Assembly (NCBI RefSeq): GCF_010537335.1
Contig: NZ_AP019711.1
Location: forward strand, 310,001-374,000
Source: Amedibacterium intestinale
Lineage (GTDB): Bacteria > Bacillota_I > Bacilli_A > Erysipelotrichales > Erysipelotrichaceae
Direction: 5' to 3'
Length of the DNA stretch: 64,000 nt
This document shows, one piece after another, positions 17,619 to 25,434 of the stretch (position 1 is the stretch's first letter; each line of letters starts with the position of its first letter). The position numbers were made by a program, and so were the translations under genes. The notes beneath the pieces are model-generated. The model was not told the DNA's origin and ran no database searches. It worked only from the letters and a program-made list of their open reading frames with translations.

Positions 17619-17695
17619 GGCTGGGTAGCTTAGTTGGCTAGAGCATCCGGTTCATACCCGGAAGGTCGCGAGTTCGAGTCTCGCCCCCGCCACCA
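17619..17695 (+). tRNA. tRNA-Met(CAT), elongator
   Basis: Anticodon loop TTCATAC as in elongator tRNA-Met, encoded CCA. The acceptor stem GGCTGGG/CCCCGCC has a T-C mismatch at pair 4-69, in both copies. Confidence 0.9.
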
Positions 17696-17706
17696 ATTAG
17701 CTAAAA

Positions 17707-17783
17707 GGACCCTTAGCTCAGTTGGTCAGAGCATCCGGCTCATAACCGGTGGGTCGTAGGTTCGAGTCCTACAGGGTCCACCA
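17707..17783 (+). tRNA. tRNA-Ile2(CAT)
   Basis: Acceptor GGACCCT/AGGGTCC, loop CTCATAA. The body resembles the B. subtilis tRNA-Ile whose CAT anticodon is changed to lysidine, rather than tRNA-Met. Assignment is by similarity. Confidence 0.8.
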
Positions 17784-17798
17784 AAAAAGTAAAAAGAT

Positions 17799-17889
17799 GG
17801 AGGAATACCCAAGTGGTTGAAGGGTCCGGTCTTGAAAACCGGTAGGTCGGGAAACTGGCGCCTGGGTTCGAATCCCAGTTCCTCCGCCA
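17799..17889 (+). tRNA. tRNA-Ser(TGA)
   Basis: A 91-base class II tRNA with a long variable arm, loop CTTGAAA, encoded CCA. Confidence 0.95.
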
Positions 17890-17902
17890 TCGAATTAAAT
17901 AT

Positions 17903-17979
<77 letters not shown>

Positions 17980-17982
17980 AAT

Positions 17983-18058
17983 GGTCCCGTAGCTCAGTCG
18001 GTAGAGCAAAGGACTGAAAATCCTTGTGTCGTTGGTTCGATTCCGACCGGGACCACCA
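17983..18058 (+). tRNA. tRNA-Phe(GAA)
   Basis: Acceptor GGTCCCG/CGGGACC, loop TGAAAAT, encoded CCA. Confidence 0.95.
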
Positions 18059-18070
18059 TTTGGAAAATAG

Positions 18071-18108
18071 CGTTTCAGCTGATGAATAAAGGCTGAAACG
18101 TTTTTTTT
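18071..18108 (+). terminator. Terminator of tRNA unit, copy 1
   Basis: CGTTTCAGC and GCTGAAACG form a nine-bp stem followed by eight T. Confidence 0.92.
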
Positions 18109-18162
18109 GTATATGATGTATCTTGTGTAAATTTTACGTATTGTTGTTTCTTCGTTTCTATT

Positions 18163-18170
18163 GAAATAGT
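18163..18170 (+). repeat. Target-site duplication, left
   Basis: GAAATAGT lies directly outside the left end of the ISL3-type element and recurs at 20678-20685. Confidence 0.8.
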
Positions 18171-18272
18171 GGCTTTGTAAAATTACGTGTGGTAAAACTA
18201 ACAAAGGACAATAAAATAACTTGTGGGCATCAGTACCCCAAAGATGTTTATTGAAAACAAGATGTAAAGGAT

Positions 18273-18300
18273 GAGAGAGCTGATCAGCTCTCTCGTTTTT
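18273..18300. terminator. Palindromic terminator inside the IS
   Basis: GAGAGAGCT, GATC and AGCTCTCTC form a perfect 22-base palindrome followed by GTTTTT. It lies downstream of the IS genes on the reverse strand; the T run suits the forward strand best. Confidence 0.6.
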
Positions 18301-18304
18301 AATA

Positions 18305-18469
18305 TCAGAATGGAAGAATATTTTTGTTTTTTTCTTTTTCCAAAAGAAGTTTCAATCGTAGATTTTCTACTTCCAGCTCCAGCATCATAAGGCGCTGCTT
18401 TTTAATGTAAAGTTCTCTTTTGAGCCATCTTTCTTTACGTTGGTAATAAATTTTATTGTTCATTTTCAT
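18305..18469 (-). CDS. 54-residue coiled-coil protein of the IS
   Basis: A short reverse-strand frame starting 17 bases before the transposase stop. AAGGAAGGAG precedes the ATG at good spacing. The product is basic at the start (IYYQRKERWLKRELYIKKQR) and then leucine-rich (MMLELEVENLRLKLLL), with the look of a leucine-zipper helix. It is not a known family to me. Overlap with the transposase suggests coupled translation. Confidence 0.55.
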   Translation of the reverse strand: MKMNNKIYYQRKERWLKRELYIKKQRLMMLELEVENLRLKLLLEKEKNKNILPF

Positions 18470-19862
18470 TTTCTCCTTCCTTAGGGTATAAGTGATAAGT
18501 GGTATCTTTATTCAGTACATAAAGCACTCTGTTTCGGAATCGTTTCCAATTGGTATATCCATTGGAATTGTGCTTGATACATTTGATCGTCCTGTTTCTG
18601 TTTTCTATGATCCCGCTGTTTATCTTTCTTCCATGTTCATTCGTGACGATAAAAGAATTTATTATTTCAGTCTTCCATCTGGTCATCGTATTCGCAAAGG
18701 ATGATATTTCAGGTACTTTACAATCCCTGAAAGCACTGATCAGTTCATTGATATCTTTTCTTGCATTATCAAGATCACTGTTCTTATAGAAATATATCAT
18801 CCTGTCTTTCAGATTCATGGCTTCTTCAAGTTCAGGGTTATACAAACACATATAATGCAGGATATCGTTATAGTTATAGTATCCCTGAAGTACTTTATTA
18901 TATTTCTTTTCTCTATTTGGATCTGTATATGCAGGATCGTTTGTGAAGAGAAGCCAGTTGAATTTTTTATAAAGGTAATACTGTTTACGCATTCTTTCAG
19001 CTTTTTCTATCGAAGCTGCATCTGCATTTTTCAGATCCATGAGCTTATAGTTCTTTAACTGATTCATCGTACGCAGACGCACCTTGTCTACTCTTCTGTT
19101 CAGTTCCTGGATGAGATGGAATTTATCCGCAGCTATGGCGGCATTGGGGAACATCATCTTTGCGACGATCCTGTAGGTTTCCCATAAATCAATAGATACG
19201 GCCTTTACAGCACATCTTTCTTCTCGGGGAATGAAAGAAAAGTAATTGATGAGTTCGGACTTTTTCCTGCCTGGAAGAAGATCGATGACATTTTGGGAGT
19301 TGAAATCCAGAAGGACACATACATAGGAACTGTTTTCAGATTTGAAACTGTAGACTTCGTCGATATTCAGATATTCAGGAAGTTTTCTTCTGGATATCTG
19401 GACATGCCTGTCAAAGATGGACATGGCAGAAGTAGAGGATATATGATTTCTCTGTGCAACGCTTTTAAATGTATCGGCAGGGTTTTTCAGATCTCGAAGG
19501 ACATTATATACGGTCAATAAAGAGATCTTCATTCCCTTGAAAGTAAAAGGATTGTCCTCATAGAAAGTCTTATTACATGCAGGGCAGATATAGCGTCTGG
19601 CCTGGTAATCGATATAGCAGGCTTCCGTATTCAGCATGGAATGTGTTATGCGTTTATGTACATAGCTTTTTACCTTGGAAGTGGGAAAGCCGCAGACAGG
19701 ACATGAAGTAGTCTTTGGGGTAAGCTTGATCCTTACATGAACACCATCATCCTGATGATTTACCTGGAAAGAATCTATCTGTTCTTTCTGGAGATGAAAG
19801 AGATGAAGGATATAGTCGTCACTGATGGACGCAGAAGTAGTATCGTTTTTCATAAAAATCAA
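18453..19862 (-). CDS. ISL3-family transposase
   Basis: A 469-residue DDE transposase. An N-terminal zinc ribbon (CPVCG...YICPACNKTF, about residues 38-90) and a helix-turn-helix come first. The catalytic core has LNIDEVYSFK, KAVSIDLWETY, AADKFHLIQELNR and a late GIIENRNRTIKCIKHNSNGY, as in ISL3 members. The frame is intact, so the enzyme may be active. The reverse ATG region lies after an accessory gene on the same strand. Confidence 0.92.
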   Translation of the reverse strand: MIFMKNDTTSASISDDYILHLFHLQKEQIDSFQVNHQDDGVHVRIKLTPKTTSCPVCGFPTSKVKSYVHKRITHSMLNTEACYIDYQARRYICPACNKTFYEDNPFTFKGMKISLLTVYNVLRDLKNPADTFKSVAQRNHISSTSAMSIFDRHVQISRRKLPEYLNIDEVYSFKSENSSYVCVLLDFNSQNVIDLLPGRKKSELINYFSFIPREERCAVKAVSIDLWETYRIVAKMMFPNAAIAADKFHLIQELNRRVDKVRLRTMNQLKNYKLMDLKNADAASIEKAERMRKQYYLYKKFNWLLFTNDPAYTDPNREKKYNKVLQGYYNYNDILHYMCLYNPELEEAMNLKDRMIYFYKNSDLDNARKDINELISAFRDCKVPEISSFANTMTRWKTEIINSFIVTNEHGRKINSGIIENRNRTIKCIKHNSNGYTNWKRFRNRVLYVLNKDTTYHLYPKEGENENEQ

Positions 19863-19971
19863 AAGAAAACATCAAGAACTGAAAATACAATGGATGTTTT
19901 CATCAACCTCCAGTCTATAATGATCATTACAGTGTCATTATGAAGGCAAAATGGAAGGCAGGAAAGGAATC

Positions 19972-20451
19972 CTATGTGGGAATGAAAAGAAAGCCGCGCA
20001 ACTGAGCAAAATTTCTATGAAATCTATGAATATGAAAGACGAAAAAATCAGTAATTGAAGGGAAATAGGAAATATTCAGTAAAAAGGAATGATATCGATG
20101 AAAGATGGAGTAAAAGTAAACTGGATCAAGAAAAAGGTTAGAATGATCTTTATCAGTATCGTGATCGAGAATGATTTCTATTACATCAGAAGCCAGGAGT
20201 CTGGTGTAAGGAATTAAAGAAACAGGAAGGATGGCGTGAGTCTTGTGACAGTGAGGACAAATAATCCTGCATATCTTTAAGGTAATAATACCATTATGTG
20301 TAAGTAAAGATCTTTTATAATAAGCATGAAAATGAAATCCAAGATGAGAACAGCATGGACATGTGATGGAAGAAAGTTCGATCTTAGAAATATAGTCGTC
20401 ATAAGATTTTTGAGATATGTACTTGAGAGAAAAGTTATTAAATGTTATCAT
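19972..20451 (-). CDS. DUF6431-like zinc-ribbon protein of the IS
   Basis: A 159-residue protein with two CxxC pairs (ITCPCCSHLGFHFHAYYKR and RIICPHCHKTHAILP), then SLIPYTRLLASDVIEIIL. This pattern fits the DUF6431 proteins often found beside ISL3-type transposases. The role is unknown; DNA binding is plausible from the zinc ribbon. It precedes the transposase by 109 bases on the same strand and lies within the element's ends. Confidence 0.7.
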   Translation of the reverse strand: MITFNNFSLKYISQKSYDDYISKIELSSITCPCCSHLGFHFHAYYKRSLLTHNGIITLKICRIICPHCHKTHAILPVSLIPYTRLLASDVIEIILDHDTDKDHSNLFLDPVYFYSIFHRYHSFLLNISYFPSITDFFVFHIHRFHRNFAQLRGFLFIPT

Positions 20452-20470
20452 AAAGATGCCTACTTTGGGT

Positions 20471-20515
20471 AAGTAAGAACCTAGGTCGCTAAACTTTGTG
20501 GTTCTTACTTTTTTT
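20471..20515 (+). terminator. Forward-strand terminator near the right IS end
   Basis: AAGTAAGAACC and GGTTCTTACTT pair, followed by TTTTT. It could block outside transcripts from entering the IS genes in antisense. Confidence 0.6.
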
Positions 20516-20677
20516 ATATATTGATTTAAAGATATGATAACATAAATGATGATCGAAATAATGAGGAAATATCAGAAAAGGTACCCCAAAGATGATGAGA
20601 GCATGAAAAAAGCTGCAGTCACTAAGACCACAGCATAAAGTGTTGTCCTTTCAAACACCACGTAATTTTAGATTACC

Positions 20678-20685
20678 GAAATAGT
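20678..20685 (+). repeat. Target-site duplication, right
   Basis: GAAATAGT, the second copy of the 8-bp repeat that flanks the ISL3-type element. Confidence 0.8.
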
Positions 20686-21025
20686 TTTATGAATTTACCT
20701 ATATATCTATTCTATATGAAATATAAGAGGATATAGATTAAGAGGTTGTATACTTTAATAAAATAATCTTGAAATAGACGTTTAGATAAGTCTGGATGAT
20801 GTTTTGTTAAAGGTTTTTATTGAAAACGTACAAAAAACATTTTAATTGTTATGATAGAAATTGATATGATATAGCTAGTGTTTTATGTGGTTCTAATCAT
20901 TATATACTTATTCTTAAGTACATACTAAATAAAAATGTTTATATTGTATTTTTAGATAAATTATATCTTAATTATGATATATATAAATATCATAAAAAAT
21001 TAAACGATTTGTAGAAGAAATGATA
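20686..21025. other. Very AT-rich gap with a possible gene remnant
   Basis: No complete gene is visible. From 20865 to 21014 one forward frame is open for 49 codons after a stop and reads like the middle of a protein (SVLCGSNHYILILKYIL, VYIVFLDKLY) with no start codon and no RBS. This may be the end of a decayed gene; the family is not recognised. Confidence 0.35.
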
Positions 21026-21052
21026 TTTTTAACAAAAAAAGTAAAATAAGGG

Positions 21053-21081
21053 TTGCATAAAGTGAAGGAATCTGATATTAT
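21053..21081 (+). promoter_or_regulatory. Promoter of tRNA unit, copy 2
   Basis: TTGCAT and TATTAT with a 17-base spacer, same as in copy 1. Confidence 0.65.
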
Positions 21082-21113
21082 ATTAGGGCACTGATGAAAA
21101 GAGTGTTAGATGT

Positions 21114-21190
21114 GCGCCCATAGCTCAACTGGATAGAGCGTTTGACTACGGATCAAAAGGTTGTGGGTTCGATTCCTGCTGGGCGCGCCA
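21114..21190 (+). tRNA. tRNA-Arg(ACG)
   Basis: Second copy; loop CTACGGA, encoded CCA. Confidence 0.95.
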
Positions 21191-21201
21191 TTTATTTTAA
21201 A

Positions 21202-21278
21202 CGGGACGTAGCACAGCTTGGTAGTGCACTTGATTTGGGATCAAGGGGTCGCAGGTTCAAATCCTGTCGTCCCGACCA
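21202..21278 (+). tRNA. tRNA-Pro(TGG)
   Basis: Second copy; loop TTTGGGA, encoded CCA. Confidence 0.95.
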
Positions 21279-21286
21279 TTAAAATT

Positions 21287-21363
21287 GGCTGGGTAGCTTA
21301 GTTGGCTAGAGCATCCGGTTCATACCCGGAAGGTCGCGAGTTCGAGTCTCGCCCCCGCCACCA
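21287..21363 (+). tRNA. tRNA-Met(CAT), elongator
   Basis: Second copy; loop TTCATAC, with the same acceptor-stem T-C mismatch. Confidence 0.9.
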
Positions 21364-21374
21364 ATTAGCTAAAA

Positions 21375-21451
21375 GGACCCTTAGCTCAGTTGGTCAGAGC
21401 ATCCGGCTCATAACCGGTGGGTCGTAGGTTCGAGTCCTACAGGGTCCACCA
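21375..21451 (+). tRNA. tRNA-Ile2(CAT)
   Basis: Second copy; loop CTCATAA, body like lysidine-type tRNA-Ile. Confidence 0.8.
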
Positions 21452-21466
21452 AAAAAGTAAAAAGAT

Positions 21467-21557
21467 GGAGGAATACCCAAGTGGTTGAAGGGTCCGGTCT
21501 TGAAAACCGGTAGGTCGGGAAACTGGCGCCTGGGTTCGAATCCCAGTTCCTCCGCCA
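21467..21557 (+). tRNA. tRNA-Ser(TGA)
   Basis: Second copy; long variable arm, loop CTTGAAA. Confidence 0.95.
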
Positions 21558-21570
21558 TCGAATTAAATAT

Positions 21571-21647
<77 letters not shown>

Positions 21648-21650
21648 AAT

Positions 21651-21726
21651 GGTCCCGTAGCTCAGTCGGTAGAGCAAAGGACTGAAAATCCTTGTGTCGT
21701 TGGTTCGATTCCGACCGGGACCACCA
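21651..21726 (+). tRNA. tRNA-Phe(GAA)
   Basis: Second copy; loop TGAAAAT, encoded CCA. Confidence 0.95.
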
Positions 21727-21738
21727 TTTGGAAAATAG

Positions 21739-21776
21739 CGTTTCAGCTGATGAATAAAGGCTGAAACGTTTTTTTT
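21739..21776 (+). terminator. Terminator of tRNA unit, copy 2
   Basis: CGTTTCAGC and GCTGAAACG with eight T, as in copy 1. Confidence 0.92.
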
Positions 21777-21856
21777 GTATATATGATTTCATTTGTAAAA
21801 TTGGTGTGAACAAGTGTGAATAAGTGCAAATAGAAGTAGTCAAATCGTAGTCAAAA

Positions 21857-21870
21857 AAAAACACCTTAAT
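21857..21870. repeat. Left arm of an interrupted terminator
   Basis: AAAAACACCTTAAT is the exact reverse complement of 23683-23696. The two arms flank the IS3-type element. Confidence 0.7.
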
Positions 21871-21930
21871 CTGATCTGGTCCCTGTCAAGTGGACACACT
21901 AAATAAGTAAAATTTATTACCCAATTGGCA

Positions 21931-22830
21931 TCATGCTGATTGGGTTTTGTTTTTGAGTGACTCCTTATATTTTGCGATTCTTGGATTAAATGCGATTGGA
22001 TAATGTTTTGGTTTTTCATTATTGATAGCTTCTATTCTTACTTCCATTGGTGCTTTTGAATCAAATCTCGTTTGATAACGTTGATGATTATAGAAATCGA
22101 TGTATTTGCTAATTGCTTCCACCAAGCTCTCTTTATTATGGATATCATATATCTTATACATTTCTGTTTTAATGATTCCCCATAGACCTTCTGTTGGACC
22201 ATTATCCAGACAACACGCTACTCTTGACATGGACTGCGTCATTCCTTGTTCCTTCAGCTTGTGCTGGAATACCGGGCTTGTATATTGAAAACCCCGATCT
22301 GAATGAAATAGCGGGTGAGCATCTGGATTTAGCTTGATTGCTTGATTGAAGGTGTCTAACACAAGTGCATTATCATTTCGATTACTAATAGACCATGCGA
22401 TAATAGAACGATCATACAGATCGAAAAATGCACTAAGATATAGTTTTTCTTGCGAATGTGGGACTTTGAACTCCGTTACATCGGTTGTCCATTTTTCATT
22501 TGGTCCAGATGCTTCAAATTCTCGGTGGAGTATATTCTCAGCTTTTTGATTCAGCTTGTTTGAAACCGTACAACAGGTTCTTTTTCCTCTGATTGCAGAA
22601 TGAATCCCAAGAATCCTCATTATTCTACGAACACGTTTCGTATTATAGTGCTTATTATATTTACGATTGATGAAGATACGCATTCTGCGATAACCTAAAA
22701 TCCCACCATATTTCTGATGATATTCCATGATGATTTCTGCTAGTTTCATATCTTCCTGTTCATTGGCTGTAATAGAGCGATTCAGCCATTTATAATAGGC
22801 TGAACGTTTAACACCTAATCGTTTGCACAT
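21931..22830 (-). CDS. IS3-family transposase, OrfB (DDE domain)
   Basis: A 299-residue integrase-core protein. HTH_21-type MCKRLGVKRSAYYKWL and YGYRR-like GILGYRRMRIFINRKY begin it. The catalytic triad lies in WTTDVTEF (Asp), FHSDRGFQYTS (Asp) and GPTEGLWGIIKTE (Glu). The same frame stays open upstream through ELHEAKKYSISW to the slippery site, so the active enzyme is probably an OrfAB fusion made by a -1 frameshift, with no separate OrfB start needed. Confidence 0.93.
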   Translation of the reverse strand: MCKRLGVKRSAYYKWLNRSITANEQEDMKLAEIIMEYHQKYGGILGYRRMRIFINRKYNKHYNTKRVRRIMRILGIHSAIRGKRTCCTVSNKLNQKAENILHREFEASGPNEKWTTDVTEFKVPHSQEKLYLSAFFDLYDRSIIAWSISNRNDNALVLDTFNQAIKLNPDAHPLFHSDRGFQYTSPVFQHKLKEQGMTQSMSRVACCLDNGPTEGLWGIIKTEMYKIYDIHNKESLVEAISKYIDFYNHQRYQTRFDSKAPMEVRIEAINNEKPKHYPIAFNPRIAKYKESLKNKTQSA

Positions 22831-22874
22831 CCAGCTGATACTATATTTCTTTGCTTCATGAAGTTCTCTGATAG

Positions 22875-23591
22875 CTAAGTATTTCGCTTCGTTTTTCGTT
22901 TTGGAGAATACCGCCTCCTTTCGATTTCCTGTACTTTTTTTAAGAGCTCATTCTCCATTTCCATTTCCTTAAGCTGATGCTCAAGAAGTTTTACCTTACG
23001 TTGCAGTTTCTCTGTTTCGCTTAGCTGTTCTTCAGTCTTGTGCTGTCCGCGACGATCGATAAGACCTTCCTCTCCAGCTGATAGATATTTTCTAACCCAT
23101 TGATATATCTGCGTGTATGAAATATCAAATAGTTCAGCTGTCTCCTTATAATTCTTGTTGTGTTCCAAACAGTAATTTACGATTTTAATACGTTCTTCTT
23201 TTGCTGTTTTTCTGCTGCGATCTTTCATATAAACCTCCGGCTTAGGATCATAATCCTTAAGTTCTTCAAGGTTATTATACTTCTTAATCCAGCTTCTGAC
23301 AGTACTGTATGAAGGAATTTCATATTTGATGGCAATATCTACGAGAGAACCTTCTCCTGCAAAATATGCTTGAACTACCTGTTGTTTGAACTCTTTAGTA
23401 TATTTTGCATTATGTGTTTTATGGTTGAAACATCTAGGTCCCAATGACTGATACATCTTTATCCATGTACTTATTGTCTTCTTATCGATATTAAAATCAT
23501 TGACAAGCTCTCTTACACTTTTCTCTCTGTTTAAATATTGTTCACAAATATATACTTTTTCTTTTGTTGATAACTTTGGCTTTCTTCCCAT
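22875..23591 (-). CDS. IS3-family OrfA (helix-turn-helix)
   Basis: A 238-residue DNA-binding protein with three helix-turn-helix units: REKSVRELVNDFNIDKKTIS, LVDIAIKYEIPSYSTVRSW and YKETAELFDISYTQIYQWV, followed by a leucine-zipper-like helix (EKLQRKVKLLEHQLKEMEME). The start at 23591 follows GGAGGTGGG at good spacing; the longer frame from 23618 lacks an RBS. The length is at the upper end for OrfA of the family. Confidence 0.88.
   Translation of the reverse strand: MGRKPKLSTKEKVYICEQYLNREKSVRELVNDFNIDKKTISTWIKMYQSLGPRCFNHKTHNAKYTKEFKQQVVQAYFAGEGSLVDIAIKYEIPSYSTVRSWIKKYNNLEELKDYDPKPEVYMKDRSRKTAKEERIKIVNYCLEHNKNYKETAELFDISYTQIYQWVRKYLSAGEEGLIDRRGQHKTEEQLSETEKLQRKVKLLEHQLKEMEMENELLKKVQEIERRRYSPKRKTKRNT
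22935..22941 (-). promoter_or_regulatory. Probable -1 programmed frameshift site
   Basis: On the reverse strand the OrfA codons TTA-AAA-AAA-GTA give the heptamer A-AAA-AAA. Slipping back one base leads directly into the OrfB frame. TGGAG about a dozen bases upstream could be the stimulating SD-like element. Confidence 0.65.
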
Positions 23592-23682
23592 AGAAAAATC
23601 CCACCTCCATAGATACACGTTTGTTTATTTCGTGTGTCTACTTTAGTGGGATCATATCAATACATGATGTTTTTCACTTTGT

Positions 23683-23696
23683 ATTAAGGTGTTTTT
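23683..23696. repeat. Right arm of an interrupted terminator
   Basis: ATTAAGGTGTTTTT pairs perfectly with 21857-21870. Without the IS the two would make a hairpin with T runs on both strands. Confidence 0.7.
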
Positions 23697-23723
23697 AGTT
23701 TTTATTCTAATATAGTTAAGCGT

Positions 23724-24278
23724 TTATTTATGTTGCAAGTATAGAAGAAATAAACTCATAATCAATGCAAAAGATGTTTCTAATAACGTGGAAACACCTC
23801 CATTTAAAATATATAAAAGTAATTCTAAAAAAATAAACACAAAATAAAATTTTAGATAACTTATGTTTATGTTAAAGGTATGTAACGTTTGATAACATAA
23901 AAAATGCAAGAATACTAGTATGTATATAACAGTAGCAAACATTGCAAGTCTTACATGCCATTTTGACAATAAAGGGAATTGAAAAGGTTTGTATGGGAGT
24001 AAAATACATACCACCATCAATATAGTACTAATATATAAGAATATTTTCCCCCATTTATTTGGATAATTATATGACTGCATTAGTTCTTTTGTATGAATTA
24101 AAAAGAATGTTGCTATGGATAATGACCATATAAATAAGTATAGCGGATGTTGAAATTTATTTCCTAAGCCAGACATATTTTCTGACAATGGCGGTATTAA
24201 AGTATAAACATATAGATTTAAGAAAATTATAGCACCTATATGTAACATTTCCAGAAGTGAAAGCTTTGAATAACGCAT
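23724..24278 (-). CDS. Integral membrane protein of unknown function
   Basis: A 184-residue, strongly hydrophobic protein with about five helices (LLEMLHIGAIIFLNLYVYTL, IFLYISTILMVVCILL, LAMFATVIYILVFLHFL, YLKFYFVFIFLELLLYIL and a last one). A short polar loop SENMSGLGNKFQHP lies after the first helix. I do not recognise the family. It faces away from the type VII locus and shares the intergenic region with its first gene. The IS3-type element sits just beyond its 3' end. Confidence 0.6.
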   Translation of the reverse strand: MRYSKLSLLEMLHIGAIIFLNLYVYTLIPPLSENMSGLGNKFQHPLYLFIWSLSIATFFLIHTKELMQSYNYPNKWGKIFLYISTILMVVCILLPYKPFQFPLLSKWHVRLAMFATVIYILVFLHFLCYQTLHTFNINISYLKFYFVFIFLELLLYILNGGVSTLLETSFALIMSLFLLYLQHK

Positions 24279-24316
24279 GATATCTCCTTTCGTAACGTGA
24301 ATGATTATAGCATGAA

Positions 24317-24335
24317 AATTATGTGTAATTATGTG
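24317..24335. repeat. Direct repeat between divergent genes
   Basis: AATTATGTG occurs twice with a ten-base period (24317 and 24327), about 70-90 bases before the first gene of the type VII locus. The one-helical-turn spacing fits a regulator site, but none is known here. Confidence 0.35.
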
Positions 24336-24405
24336 AAAATAATTTTTTTTTGTATTTTCTATTTTCCTGTACGTATAAAGTTATGTAGAAAGTTGAGGAG
24401 ACATT

Positions 24406-25431
24406 ATGATTGATAAGATAAAGAAAATAGAATTTAGAGAAGATGGATTTATAGAGGTTCATTTAAAGCGAATAAAAGATTTTGATGATTACCTTTATCA
24501 GCAAATTTTAAATGACGTCAACTGTCTACCTTGTATTCGTGATCCAAAGTATCGCTCTCGGTTATATTTTGATTCAAAAGGTTATGTTTCTTTAAAATCT
24601 TATTTAGGGGAACATGAGTTCACGCAGGAAGAGTTGCTTGATTTTCTCATTATTCTATTTGAACGATTTGTTAAAAACCGAATTACAAAACCAGCTATTA
24701 CTTCTTTAGAATATGTTTATCTTTCTTCTGATACAAATGATTTCTGTTTTCTTGTTTTTCCTGTTGCTCATGAATATTGGAATCAAGAAAAAGAAATATA
24801 TACATTATTTCTGCAAGAGTTGCTGAAAGAATTGCACGCAAAAGATTCTTATGAAGTATTTGGTTGTTTATTATGCTTTATGAAAGAAAAAGAAAGTTCT
24901 TTTCCAGTTTTAATATCTCGTTTACAGCAGATTAAAAACAAGCATAAGAAAAAAATAAAGTGGTATCAGAAATTTAAACATAGAGAAGAAACAAAGTTTC
25001 AAATTCGAGATATACCAAGAGCGCTTAGGTATCCAACGAATTTACAAGAAAGTCTTGTAGCAGAAAAAGAACAAACTTATATTGCATCATCTAACAGAAA
25101 GGAAAAAAACAATGAAACGATTGTCTTATTTCAGCCTCTTGATACAGAGGAATGTTATTTTGAAGATCAAGATAGTGGTGAAAAATATATTATTAAAGGT
25201 ACAAATCTATCAATAGGCAGAAATCCAGATAATGAGATGTCGATAGATGATAAAAGTGTTTCTTCTTATCATGCGGTATACGATTCTAAAAAGAAAAGCA
25301 TAAAAGATCTTCATTCTTTAAATGGAACTTACTGTAATGGAGAAAGAATTATTGAAAAGCAACTACAGGATAATGATGTTTTAACATTTGGAAACAGCAC
25401 TTATGTTTTTCATGATAAGAGAAAGGGGTAG
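24406..25431 (+). CDS. DUF6382-FHA domain protein, start of type VII locus
   Basis: A 341-residue soluble protein. The first 170 or so residues resemble DUF6382, a domain often joined to FHA in Firmicutes (CIRDPKYRSRLYFDSKGYVS, EYVYLSSDTNDFCFLVFP). The C-terminal FHA domain (about residues 255-340) has LSIGRNPDNEMSIDDKSVSS, then H271-type His and LNGTYCNGERI, so it should bind phosphothreonine peptides. The next gene is a Ser/Thr kinase three bases away, a natural partner. It is the first gene of the secretion operon. Confidence 0.8.
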   Translation: MIDKIKKIEFREDGFIEVHLKRIKDFDDYLYQQILNDVNCLPCIRDPKYRSRLYFDSKGYVSLKSYLGEHEFTQEELLDFLIILFERFVKNRITKPAITSLEYVYLSSDTNDFCFLVFPVAHEYWNQEKEIYTLFLQELLKELHAKDSYEVFGCLLCFMKEKESSFPVLISRLQQIKNKHKKKIKWYQKFKHREETKFQIRDIPRALRYPTNLQESLVAEKEQTYIASSNRKEKNNETIVLFQPLDTEECYFEDQDSGEKYIIKGTNLSIGRNPDNEMSIDDKSVSSYHAVYDSKKKSIKDLHSLNGTYCNGERIIEKQLQDNDVLTFGNSTYVFHDKRKG

Positions 25432-25434
25432 GTT

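Larger units (their letters stand above)
18171..20677 (-). mobile_element. ISL3-family insertion sequence, about 2.5 kb
   Basis: The outer ends begin with GGCTTTGTAAAATTACGTG on the left and, read inward from the right, GGTAATCTAAAATTACGTG, so TAAAATTACGTG is shared; AAAGGACAA follows a little further in on both sides. An 8-bp direct repeat GAAATAGT flanks it, as is usual for ISL3. It carries, on the reverse strand, a DUF6431-like gene, the transposase and a small coiled-coil gene. A 14-bp direct repeat GTACCCCAAAGATG lies near both ends (18233 and 20581). The element separates the two tRNA units. Confidence 0.85.
21877..23654 (-). mobile_element. IS3-family insertion sequence, about 1.8 kb
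   Basis: Imperfect inverted ends: TGGTCCCTGTCAAGTGGACA on the left and, read inward from the right, TGATCCCACTAAAGTAGACA; both continue CAC. About 18 of 23 positions agree, and both begin with TG, as in IS3. The element carries overlapping orfA and orfB on the reverse strand with a slippery run between them. A short target duplication could not be identified with confidence. Confidence 0.82.

Noticed and set aside
18233..20594. GTACCCCAAAGATG direct repeat as IS ends
   Set aside because: The two copies are in the same orientation and lie inside the inverted ends and the target duplication, so they are subterminal only.
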